This document shows, piece by piece, positions 1 to 5,129 of a stretch of DNA of 6,412 bases. The notes below the pieces were generated by a model, which saw only the letters and a list, made by a program, of their open reading frames with translations, ran no database searches and was not told the origin of the DNA. Positions within the stretch are counted from its first letter, which is position 1; every line of letters begins with the position of its first letter. Both the position numbers and the translations under genes were made by a program. The stretch lies in contig CAZPMO010000231.1 in NCBI GenBank assembly GCA_964587515.1, positions 1 to 6,412 on the forward strand, given 5' to 3'. Source of the DNA: CAZPMO01 sp964587515 (GTDB taxonomy: Bacteria; Pseudomonadota; Alphaproteobacteria; MPNO01).

Positions 1-114
1 ACGACGGCGCACCGGCTCCAGCCCCTCCAGCACCTCGATGCTGTCGGCGGAATATCCGGGTTTCTTCTTGCTGGCTTTGTTTTTTGCGATGGGCTGGTCG
101 AACAGGTCAGGCAT
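1..114 (-). CDS. parE: DNA topoisomerase IV subunit B (ParE), N-terminal fragment
   Basis: Only the first 38 codons lie in the window; the gene runs off the left edge. From the ATG at 114-112 the frame is open to base 1. It encodes a short basic lysine-rich leader (residues 11-18 KNKASKKK) and then SADSIEVLEGLEPVRRR. That block is the conserved start of the GHKL ATPase domain of ParE/GyrB type II topoisomerases, normally followed by PGMYIG. The lysine-rich extension before it fits alphaproteobacterial ParE better than GyrB, but with so little sequence GyrB cannot be fully excluded. ParE supplies the ATPase half of topoisomerase IV, which decatenates daughter chromosomes with ParC. There is no clear Shine-Dalgarno before the ATG. 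The gene is divergent from the thioesterase gene, with 103 bases between the two starts. Confidence 0.85.
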   Translation of the reverse strand, partial: MPDLFDQPIAKNKASKKKPGYSADSIEVLEGLEPVRRR

Positions 115-188
115 GGAACACGCTATACATAGGCTACGAAACGCTTTTGAGAACCCACAATATGCCGTATAGGACAGGCTTCGAACAA

Positions 189-201
189 CCACATAATGTG
201 G
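189..201. promoter_or_regulatory. 13-base palindrome just upstream of the thioesterase start
   Basis: CCACATAATGTGG is a perfect inverted repeat: 6-base arms around a single A. It lies 4 bases before the GGAGG ribosome binding site of the thioesterase gene. It contains CATAAT (192-197), a 5/6 match to a -10 box, with only a loose -35 candidate (AGGACA, 171-176, 15-base spacer). It could be an operator at a promoter or a small leader hairpin in the mRNA. An alternative promoter is TTGAGA (147-152) with TATAGG (168-173), also at a short 15-base spacing. The palindrome is certain; its function is inference. Confidence 0.35.
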
Positions 202-217
202 ATGCGGAGGAAATTCG

Positions 218-610
218 ATGAATTCGACCGATGCGGCGCCCGATCGCGATCCCGCGATCCGAATGACGGCGATGCCGGCCGACGCGAACCCGTCGGGCGA
301 TATCTTCGGCGGCTGGCTGATGTCGCTGATGGACCTGGCCGGCGCCAACGTCGCCTATCAGCGGGCCGGCGGCCGTATCGCGACGGTGGGGGTGAAGGAG
401 ATCGCGTTCCTGGTGCCGGTGCTGGTGGGCGACGAAGTCACTTGTTACGCCGATATCGTCCATACCGGTCGGAGTTCGATCGCGACCCGGGTGGAGACCT
501 GGGTGCGGCGGCGCGGCGGCGGCGACCGCTTCAAGGTCACCGAAGGCGAATTCACCTATGTCCGCATCGACGAAAACCGTAAACCGGTGGCGATCGGAGA
601 GGGGAGTTGA
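218..610 (+). CDS. yciA: Acyl-CoA thioesterase, YciA-type hotdog fold
   Basis: This 130-residue cytoplasmic enzyme hydrolyses acyl-CoA thioesters to free acid and CoA. Its length and sequence match single-hotdog YciA/acyl-CoA hydrolases. Residues 20-42 carry the family signature (PADANPSGDIFGGWLMSLMD), where DIFGGW and the following helix form the hotdog core. Asp39 in SLMDLAG sits where the catalytic acid lies in this family. Further conserved blocks are VGVKEIAFLVPVLVGDEV (57-74) and HTGRSSIATRVETWV (82-96). The ATG at 218 is well supported by GGAGG at 206-210 with a 7-base gap; an overlapping frame opening at 196 lacks the family signature. YciA enzymes accept a broad range of CoA esters and assemble as oligomers; the substrate here cannot be read from sequence. 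The next gene begins 2 bases after the stop, so the two are probably co-transcribed. Confidence 0.9.
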   Translation: MNSTDAAPDRDPAIRMTAMPADANPSGDIFGGWLMSLMDLAGANVAYQRAGGRIATVGVKEIAFLVPVLVGDEVTCYADIVHTGRSSIATRVETWVRRRGGGDRFKVTEGEFTYVRIDENRKPVAIGEGS

Positions 611-612
611 AG

Positions 613-975
613 ATGCTGGCCAAATTGCTGCTGGGCGCCGTTCTGCTCACGGCTGTTTCCGCCCACGCCGGCGAGGCCGATGTGGAGCGGGTTCGGGTGA
701 CGGCGGAGACGGCGGGGACATTTGGTTTCGACGTAACGCTGCGCCACGCCGATACCGGCTGGAAGCACTATGCCGACCGCTGGGACGTGGTCGGCCCCGA
801 CGGCAAGGTGCTGGGCGCGCGCACGCTCTATCACCCGCACGAGAACGAACAGCCCTTCACCCGCTCGCTGTCCGGCGTGCGTATTCCGCCCGGCGTGAAA
901 AGCGTCACCATCCGCGCCCACGACAAAATCCACGGCCTCGGCGGCCAGACGAAGAGGGTCGAGCTGCCGAAGTAA
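613..975 (+). CDS. Small exported protein of unknown function, histidine-rich
   Basis: I cannot assign a function. The 120-residue product begins with a typical Sec signal peptide: MLAK, a hydrophobic stretch LLLGAVLLTAV, and a probable cleavage after AHA (residues 17-19). This leaves a mature periplasmic protein of about 100 residues. The mature part alternates short hydrophobic strands with polar turns, suggesting a small beta sandwich, and has no further membrane segment. Distinctive blocks are TGWKHYADRWDVVGPDG (48-64), YHPHENEQPFTRSLSGVRIP (73-92) and TIRAHDKIHGLGG (99-111). Histidines at 45, 52, 74, 76, 103 and 107 raise the possibility of metal binding, which is inference. I believe similar proteins are widespread and unannotated in alphaproteobacteria, but cannot check. 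The start chosen is ATG 613, with GGGGAG at 601-606 and a 6-base gap; a TTG at 607, overlapping the upstream stop, would add two residues. The gene lies directly behind the thioesterase gene and ends at the shared terminator. Confidence 0.75.
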   Translation: MLAKLLLGAVLLTAVSAHAGEADVERVRVTAETAGTFGFDVTLRHADTGWKHYADRWDVVGPDGKVLGARTLYHPHENEQPFTRSLSGVRIPPGVKSVTIRAHDKIHGLGGQTKRVELPK

Positions 976-998
976 AAGGGCGGGCCAATGGCCCGCCC
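974..998 (-). terminator. Intrinsic terminator of glnA, between convergent genes
   Basis: A perfect 9-base-pair GC-rich stem, GGGCGGGCC / GGCCCGCCC (978-986 with 990-998), closes a 3-base loop. Read on the minus strand it is followed by TTTT (977-974), giving the classical hairpin plus U-tract form 23 bases after the glnA stop. On the plus strand the hairpin lies 2 bases after the stop of the exported-protein gene but has no U-tract, so it may stop transcription only partly in that direction. It separates the two convergent units. Confidence 0.8.
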
Positions 999-1021
999 CC
1001 GTGACGTTCGTGGACCGGCTG

Positions 1022-2431
1022 TCAGACGCTGTAATACATCTGGAACTCGATCGGGTGGGGGGTGTGTTCGAAGGCGTAGACCTCCTCCCACTTGAGATCG
1101 ATATAGCCATCGATCAGATCGTCGGAGAACACGTCGCCCTTCTTCAGGAACTCGCGGTCGGCGTCGAGCGCGTTGGTGGCTTCCCGAAGGGAGTGGCAGA
1201 CGGTGGGGACGTCCTGGAGTTCCTCGGGCGGCAGGTCGTAGAGGTTCTTGTCCATGGGATCGCCCGGGTGGATCTTGTTCTCGATGCCGTCGAGACCGGC
1301 CATCAGCATCGCCGTGAAGGCCAGATAGGGGTTGGCGGCCGCGTCGGGGAAACGCACTTCGACGCGCTTGCCCTTGGGGCTCGACGAGAACGGAATTCGG
1401 CACGACGCGGAGCGGTTGCGCGCTGAATAAGCCAGCAGCACCGGCGCCTCGAAGCCCGGGATCAGCCGCTTGTAGCTGTTGGTGGCCGGGTTGGTGAAGG
1501 CGTTGATGGCTTTGGCGTGCTTGATGATGCCGCCGATATAGAACAGGCAGGTCTCCGACAGATCGGAGTAGCTCGAGCCCGCGAACACCGGCTTCTCGTC
1601 CTTCCAGATCGACTGATGGACATGCATGCCCGAGCCGTTATCGTCGATGACAGGCTTCGGCATGAAGGTCGCGGTCTTGCCGTAGGAATGGGCGACGCTG
1701 TGCACCACGTATTTGTATATCTGCACCGCATCGGCGATCTTCAGCATGTCGGTGGCCTTGACGCCAAGTTCGTTCTGGCTCGGCGCGACCTCGTGGTGGT
1801 GTTTTTCGGTTTCCACGCCCATCGATTCCATCACGGTCAGCATCTCGGCGCGCAAATCGCTCATGGAATCGACCGGCGGGACCGGGAAATAGCCGCCCTT
1901 GATCGCCGGCCGATGGCCGACATTGCCGCCGTCGAAGGCGCGGGCCGCGTTATAGGGACCTTCCTCCTCGTCGATCGAATAGAAGGTCGAGTTCATGGAG
2001 ACGTCGAAGCGCACGTCGTCGAAGACGAAGAATTCGAGCTCCGGACCGAAGAAGGCGGTGTCGCCGATGCCGGTCTGCTTGAGATAGGCCTCGGCGCGGC
2101 GGACGGCCGAGCGCGGGTCGCGGGAATAGCCCTGACCGGTGGTCGGCTCCAGCACGTCGCAGAACAGGATCAGAGAGGTCTGCGCCGAAAACGGATCCAG
2201 CACGGCGGTGTTCGGGTCCGGCAGCAGGCACATGTCGGATTCATTGATGTCTTTCCAGCCCGCGATCGACGAGCCGTCGAACATGATGCCGTCGACGAAG
2301 GTGTCCTCGTCCACCGTCGAGAGCGTCTGTGCGGTGTGCTGCCATTTCCCCCTGGGGTCCGTGAACCGGAAATCGACGTATTTCACGTCGTGTTCCTTGA
2401 TCATGTCGAAGACTTTTTTGGTGTCGGACAT
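1022..2431 (-). CDS. glnA: Glutamine synthetase type I (GSI-beta)
   Basis: This 469-residue enzyme, the standard length for bacterial GSI, makes glutamine from glutamate, ammonia and ATP as a cytoplasmic dodecamer. Visible landmarks are FDGSSIAGW (51-59), the active-site loop of the N-terminal beta-grasp domain; FFGPELEFFVF (127-137), with metal-binding Glu131 and Glu133; the ATP-binding segment KPVIDDNGSGMHVHQS (259-274); and ARNRSASCRIP (337-347), with substrate arginines. DKNLYDLPPEE (394-404) contains Tyr398, the GlnE adenylylation site, marking a GSI-beta enzyme controlled by covalent modification. ATG 2431 is preceded on the minus strand by AAAGG with a 6-base gap. The gene lies 109 bases after glnB on the same strand and is probably driven by the sigma-54 promoter upstream of glnB. 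The 109-base gap holds a short GC hairpin (2471-2484, 5-base-pair stem) but no convincing separate promoter. The product ends at a strong terminator. Confidence 0.98.
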   Translation of the reverse strand: MSDTKKVFDMIKEHDVKYVDFRFTDPRGKWQHTAQTLSTVDEDTFVDGIMFDGSSIAGWKDINESDMCLLPDPNTAVLDPFSAQTSLILFCDVLEPTTGQGYSRDPRSAVRRAEAYLKQTGIGDTAFFGPELEFFVFDDVRFDVSMNSTFYSIDEEEGPYNAARAFDGGNVGHRPAIKGGYFPVPPVDSMSDLRAEMLTVMESMGVETEKHHHEVAPSQNELGVKATDMLKIADAVQIYKYVVHSVAHSYGKTATFMPKPVIDDNGSGMHVHQSIWKDEKPVFAGSSYSDLSETCLFYIGGIIKHAKAINAFTNPATNSYKRLIPGFEAPVLLAYSARNRSASCRIPFSSSPKGKRVEVRFPDAAANPYLAFTAMLMAGLDGIENKIHPGDPMDKNLYDLPPEELQDVPTVCHSLREATNALDADREFLKKGDVFSDDLIDGYIDLKWEEVYAFEHTPHPIEFQMYYSV

Positions 2432-2540
2432 TCTCGGCCTTTCCCTTAACGTGATGTTTGGATTGTCCCGGCGGGGCGTCCCGCGCGGATAGTGGTTAGC
2501 AGATGGCGCCGTGTGCGCGCAACGGCGACCGCGAAAATTC

Positions 2541-2879
2541 TCAGATGGCGTCGGCGCCTTTTTCGCCGGTGCGGATACGGATCGCCTCGTCGATGGTGGT
2601 GACGAAAATCTTGCCGTCGCCGATACGTCCGGTCTGGGCCGCCTGCTGGATCGCCTCGACGGCGCGTTCGACCATGCCGTCTTCGAGCACGACCTCGATT
2701 TTCACCTTGGGCAGGAAATCGACCACGTATTCGGCCCCGCGATAAAGCTCGGTATGGCCCTTCTGTCTGCCGAACCCCTTGGCTTCGGTGACGGTCAGAC
2801 CCTTCACCCCGACCTCGTGCAGCGCTTCCTTGACCTCGTCCAGCTTGAACGGCTTGATGATGGCTTCGATCTTTCTCAT
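2541..2879 (-). CDS. glnB: Nitrogen regulatory protein PII (GlnB)
   Basis: The 112-residue product is exactly PII length. PII is a trimeric cytoplasmic signal protein that senses 2-oxoglutarate and ATP/ADP. It controls GlnE (hence glutamine synthetase adenylylation), NtrB and other targets. The start MRKIEAIIKPFKLDEV is the canonical PII opening, so ATG 2879 was chosen over an in-frame ATG at 2903 that would add eight atypical residues. The T-loop reads GHTELYRGAEYVVDFLPK (41-58), with Tyr46 and the uridylylation target Tyr51. The ATP-binding B-loop region is TGRIGDGKIFV (83-93), and the C-terminal part is IRIRTGEKGADAI (100-112). Beginning with RKIEAIIKP and lying next to glnA favour GlnB over GlnK, which usually accompanies amtB. 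The ribosome binding site is weak (GGGAA, 4 bases from the ATG on the minus strand). The gene is first in a glnB-glnA operon behind a sigma-54 promoter. Confidence 0.97.
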   Translation of the reverse strand: MRKIEAIIKPFKLDEVKEALHEVGVKGLTVTEAKGFGRQKGHTELYRGAEYVVDFLPKVKIEVVLEDGMVERAVEAIQQAAQTGRIGDGKIFVTTIDEAIRIRTGEKGADAI

Positions 2880-2944
2880 GGCGTTCCCGACCACCCATTC
2901 CAACGATTACCGCCGCGTATGACGCGGTGCGATGCCCCATCCTA

Positions 2945-2960
2945 TGCAGGAATCGTGCCA
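2945..2960 (-). promoter_or_regulatory. Sigma-54 (RpoN) promoter of glnBA
   Basis: On the minus strand bases 2960 to 2945 read TGGCACGATTCCTGCA. The sigma-54 consensus is TGGCAC-N5-TTGCA. The -24 element is exact, the -12 element differs at one base (CTGCA), and the invariant GG and GC are separated by exactly 10 bases. Predicted transcription starts near 2934, giving a leader of about 55 bases to glnB. NtrC-activated sigma-54 promoters are well known upstream of glnB/glnA in proteobacteria, which supports the call. I did not see a clear paired NtrC enhancer in the upstream 290 bases. Confidence 0.8.
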
Positions 2961-3037
2961 GTTTCGAGGACTCATTATAATTGGCAGAATTCAGCGAATT
3001 CGGCGGCGGCGTATTGTCGGCCCACCGGCGGTATATG

Positions 3038-3242
3038 CCTAAACATTAGGCGTGTTGCCAAATTAATAGACAAAATAGCCAATAGGGATCGAGGCAGCCG
3101 GTTGCAACAGCGCGGTCAAAAAAGTCCGCGACGGCATCGAATGTTGTGAATAATTCATAATTTACCAATGTTTAAGTCCGCGTATGCAATGTAAAGAAAG
3201 GACGGAAATGCGAATGATCTTTAACCCATACAAATGTTTAGG
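3038..3242. repeat. Three copies of AATGTTTA upstream of the chemoreceptor gene
   Basis: The 10-mer AATGTTTAGG occurs at 3233-3242, its exact reverse complement CCTAAACATT at 3038-3047, and a 9/10 version, AATGTTTAAG, at 3167-3176. The first-position inverted copy lies inside the hairpin GCCTAA-ACA-TTAGGC. The last copy overlaps the weak ribosome binding site region (TAGG, 9 bases before ATG 3252). Three matches in about 205 bases could mark a regulator binding site, although the AT-rich composition raises the chance expectation. No regulator can be named. Confidence 0.4.
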
Positions 3243-3251
3243 TAAATTTAG

Positions 3252-5030
3252 ATGATCGATTACACCAAATTCAATATTTTCTCCAAGCTTAAAAAGAGTA
3301 TTATTTGGCAGTCTGTCCTGCCGGTGCCGATCGTCTTCACCCTTGGCATGGTGGCCTTGTGGCAGGCCTTGCCGTCGTTCATTTCAGAGAACGCCGTCGA
3401 TAATTCGATCGTGTCCGCCCGCCAGACGGTGAGCCAGTTCAAAACGTTGCGTGGTTACTACACCAGGAACGTGGTCAAAAAGGCGTTGCAGAGCGGCGGT
3501 CTTAAACCGCACTACGATCACAAGGGCAAGCCCGGCTTCATTCCGCTTCCCGCCACACTGATCCATGATCTGAGCAAGTTGCTGGAAAAAGAAGACACGA
3601 CGGTCAGCCTGTACAGTGGGTATCCGTTTCCCAACCGGTCGGAACGCACGCTCGACGGATTTCAAGCCGAGGCATGGTCGTTCCTGTCGAAAAACCCCGA
3701 CGAGATTTTCGTGAAGAAAGAGAATCAAGAGGGCAAAGAAGTCGTCCGTGTCGCAATCGCCGACAAGATGGTCGCACAGGGGTGTGTGAATTGTCACAAT
3801 TCCCACGCGACCTCGCCCAAGACGGACTGGAAACTGAACGATGTGCGCGGTGTTCTGGAGGTGCAGACCTCGATCGAGCCGCAGCTTATCGCCGGCGCCG
3901 CGCTCAATGAAAAAATCCTGATTATGATCGGCATTGGCGGCGCGATCCTGCTGCTCATCGCCGTTATGGCTTCGCGACGGGTTTCCGGCCCGTTGGTGCG
4001 CATGCGCCAAGTGGTCGAGTCGTTGGCTTCGGGAGAGAAGGACGTCGACGTTCCCGATCGCGATCGGGTCGATGAAATCGGCGCAATCGCCAATTCGGTC
4101 CAGGTGTTCAAGGAAAATATGGCGGAGAACGACCGCCTTCAGACCGAGCGGCTGGAAGCGGAAGAAAAGGCCAATAGCGAGCGCAAGGAGACCATGCGGG
4201 AACTGGCGAGCCGGTTCCAGGCGGATGTCGGCGGATCGATCGAGACGGTGACCAAATCCGTTTCCCAGGTTGGGTCGACGGCGGAATCCATGGTGCGGAT
4301 CGCGGAGAAGACCAGCGAAAAATCGACCGCGGCGGGATCCGCTTCGGACGACGCCAGCAACAAGGTCGAGACCGTGGCGGCGGCGACCACCGAATTGTCC
4401 GCGTCGGTCGATGAAATTTCGCGCCAGGTCGAGGAAAGCGCCCGTATCGCCCGCGAGGCCATGGAAGAGGCCCGGGCCACCAACGAAAAGGTTATTAGTC
4501 TTTCCGACGCCGGTCAGAAAATCGGAGATGTCATCAACCTGATCAACGAGATCGCGAGTCAGACCAACCTGCTCGCCCTGAACGCGACGATCGAGGCGGC
4601 CCGCGCCGGCGATGCCGGCAAGGGTTTCGCCGTGGTCGCGACGGAGGTGAAGACGCTCGCCGATCAGACCGCCAAGGCGACCGACGAAATCGCCTCGCAA
4701 GTCACCGGTATGCAAAACGCCTCGGACGAGGCGGTATCGGCCATTCAGGGCATCAGCGAGATCATTGGTAAGGTCAATGAAATTTCCGCCGCCATTTCTT
4801 CGGCCGTGGAGGAGCAAAGCGTCACGACGCGGGAAATCAACGAGAATGTTCAGAGCGCGGCCGAGGGCACGAAAATAGTTTCGGGTAACGTCGCGGAGGT
4901 GGTCGAAGCGACTTCCGAATCCGGGTCGGCCGCCGGACAGGTCATTTCGGCCGCGACGGAGATGTCGGGCGAGGCCGAGAAATTGCGCCGTGCGGTCCAC
5001 GAGTTCGTGGATCACATTCAAGCCGCCTGA
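3252..5030 (+). CDS. Methyl-accepting chemotaxis protein with periplasmic c-type heme sensor domain (Tll0287-like/DUF3365)
   Basis: This 592-residue chemoreceptor signals to CheA/CheW. A short cytoplasmic N-terminus precedes TM1 (about 18-40). A periplasmic domain (about 43-218) follows, then TM2 (222-240), a HAMP domain (about 241-293, with RVSGPLVRM and DRVDEIGAIA), a coiled coil, and the methyl-accepting domain (about 330-592). The signalling hairpin tip is visible at 432-470 (QTNLLALNATIEAARAGDAG). The periplasmic domain contains one CVNCH (178-182), a CxxCH covalent heme motif, followed by DVRGVLEV (197-204). This arrangement is typical of the Tll0287-like heme domain (formerly DUF3365). 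The receptor probably senses redox state or a heme ligand such as oxygen, NO or CO, which is inference. It has no C-terminal CheR/CheB-tethering pentapeptide of the NWETF kind; it ends FVDHIQAA. The ATG has a weak ribosome binding site. No che or flagellar genes adjoin it, so it is an orphan receptor. The upstream region and first codons are more AT-rich than the neighbouring genes. Confidence 0.93.
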   Translation: MIDYTKFNIFSKLKKSIIWQSVLPVPIVFTLGMVALWQALPSFISENAVDNSIVSARQTVSQFKTLRGYYTRNVVKKALQSGGLKPHYDHKGKPGFIPLPATLIHDLSKLLEKEDTTVSLYSGYPFPNRSERTLDGFQAEAWSFLSKNPDEIFVKKENQEGKEVVRVAIADKMVAQGCVNCHNSHATSPKTDWKLNDVRGVLEVQTSIEPQLIAGAALNEKILIMIGIGGAILLLIAVMASRRVSGPLVRMRQVVESLASGEKDVDVPDRDRVDEIGAIANSVQVFKENMAENDRLQTERLEAEEKANSERKETMRELASRFQADVGGSIETVTKSVSQVGSTAESMVRIAEKTSEKSTAAGSASDDASNKVETVAAATTELSASVDEISRQVEESARIAREAMEEARATNEKVISLSDAGQKIGDVINLINEIASQTNLLALNATIEAARAGDAGKGFAVVATEVKTLADQTAKATDEIASQVTGMQNASDEAVSAIQGISEIIGKVNEISAAISSAVEEQSVTTREINENVQSAAEGTKIVSGNVAEVVEATSESGSAAGQVISAATEMSGEAEKLRRAVHEFVDHIQAA

Positions 5031-5040
5031 GACCGAATTC

Positions 5041-5055
5041 CGGAAATTCTTTCCG
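5041..5055. repeat. Inverted repeat just after the chemoreceptor gene
   Basis: CGGAAATTCTTTCCG is a perfect 6-base-pair inverted repeat (5041-5046 with 5050-5055) around the loop TTC, 10 bases after the chemoreceptor stop. It is weak as a terminator because half its pairs are A-T and no T-run follows on either strand. It might instead be a binding site upstream of the aminotransferase. Role unknown. Confidence 0.35.
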
Positions 5056-5069
5056 CGATCGGAGTTGCG

Positions 5070-5100
5070 TCGACCCGCGTACCCTATTTAAGGGTATAAG
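5070..5100 (+). promoter_or_regulatory. Candidate promoter with inverted repeat upstream of the aminotransferase
   Basis: TATAAG at 5095-5100 matches the -10 consensus at 5 of 6 positions. The best -35 candidate is TCGACC (5070-5075), with a rather long 19-base spacer. Inside this span TACCCT-ATTTA-AGGGTA (5080-5096) is a perfect 6-base inverted repeat whose right arm overlaps the -10 box, the placement expected of a repressor operator. Start of transcription would be near 5106, about 24 bases before the GTG start. The repeat is directly visible; promoter and operator roles are inferred. Confidence 0.4.
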
Positions 5101-5129
5101 ATACGGACGCGAACCGATGCGGAGGCGAT

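Larger units (their letters stand above)
2880..3251. other. Gene-free divergent regulatory region between glnB and the chemoreceptor gene
   Basis: No credible gene lies in these 372 bases. The glnB side holds the sigma-54 promoter. Just upstream of it, 2974-2979 reads TATAAT on the minus strand, and the same patch gives TATAAT on the plus strand at 2976-2981; neither has a good -35 partner. From about 3140 the sequence becomes strikingly AT-rich: by hand count G+C is 38 of 120 bases in 3141-3260, far below the flanking genes. Repeats include GCCTAA-ACA-TTAGGC (3037-3051), the near-palindrome TTGTGAAT-A-ATTCATAA (3144-3160), the direct repeat AAGTCCGCG (3122-3130 and 3174-3182), and three copies of AATGTTTA. 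The chemoreceptor promoter must lie here, but no standard -35/-10 pair is convincing. Confidence 0.7.

Noticed and set aside
607..612. TTG 607 as start of the exported protein, overlapping the thioesterase stop
   Set aside because: ATG 613 has a better-spaced GGGGAG and gives a normal signal peptide; the TTG would only add two residues.
1517..2449. 310-codon plus-strand frame opposite glnA
   Set aside because: glnA on the other strand is unmistakable; the antisense translation is low-complexity, His/Arg/Val-rich, and has no family resemblance.
2880..2903. Eight-residue N-terminal extension of GlnB from ATG 2903
   Set aside because: PII proteins begin at the MRKIEAIIKP block, and the extension has no resemblance to any PII start.
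2982..2996. TGGCAGAATTCAGCG on the plus strand as a sigma-54 promoter for the chemoreceptor
   Set aside because: The GG to GC spacing is 9 rather than the required 10, and the site is over 250 bases from the start codon.
3785..3802. TGTGA-ATTG-TCACA and GAATTG-TCA-CAATTC palindromes inside the heme-motif codons
   Set aside because: They look like CRP-type half sites but with the wrong spacing (4, not 6) and arise from the Val-Asn-Cys-His-Asn-Ser codons deep within a gene.
3384..5021. Long open frame (545 codons) on the minus strand opposite the chemoreceptor gene
   Set aside because: It is a shadow of GC-biased codons of the plus-strand gene; its translation is rich in Arg, Gly, Asp and His, with no recognisable domain or ribosome binding site.
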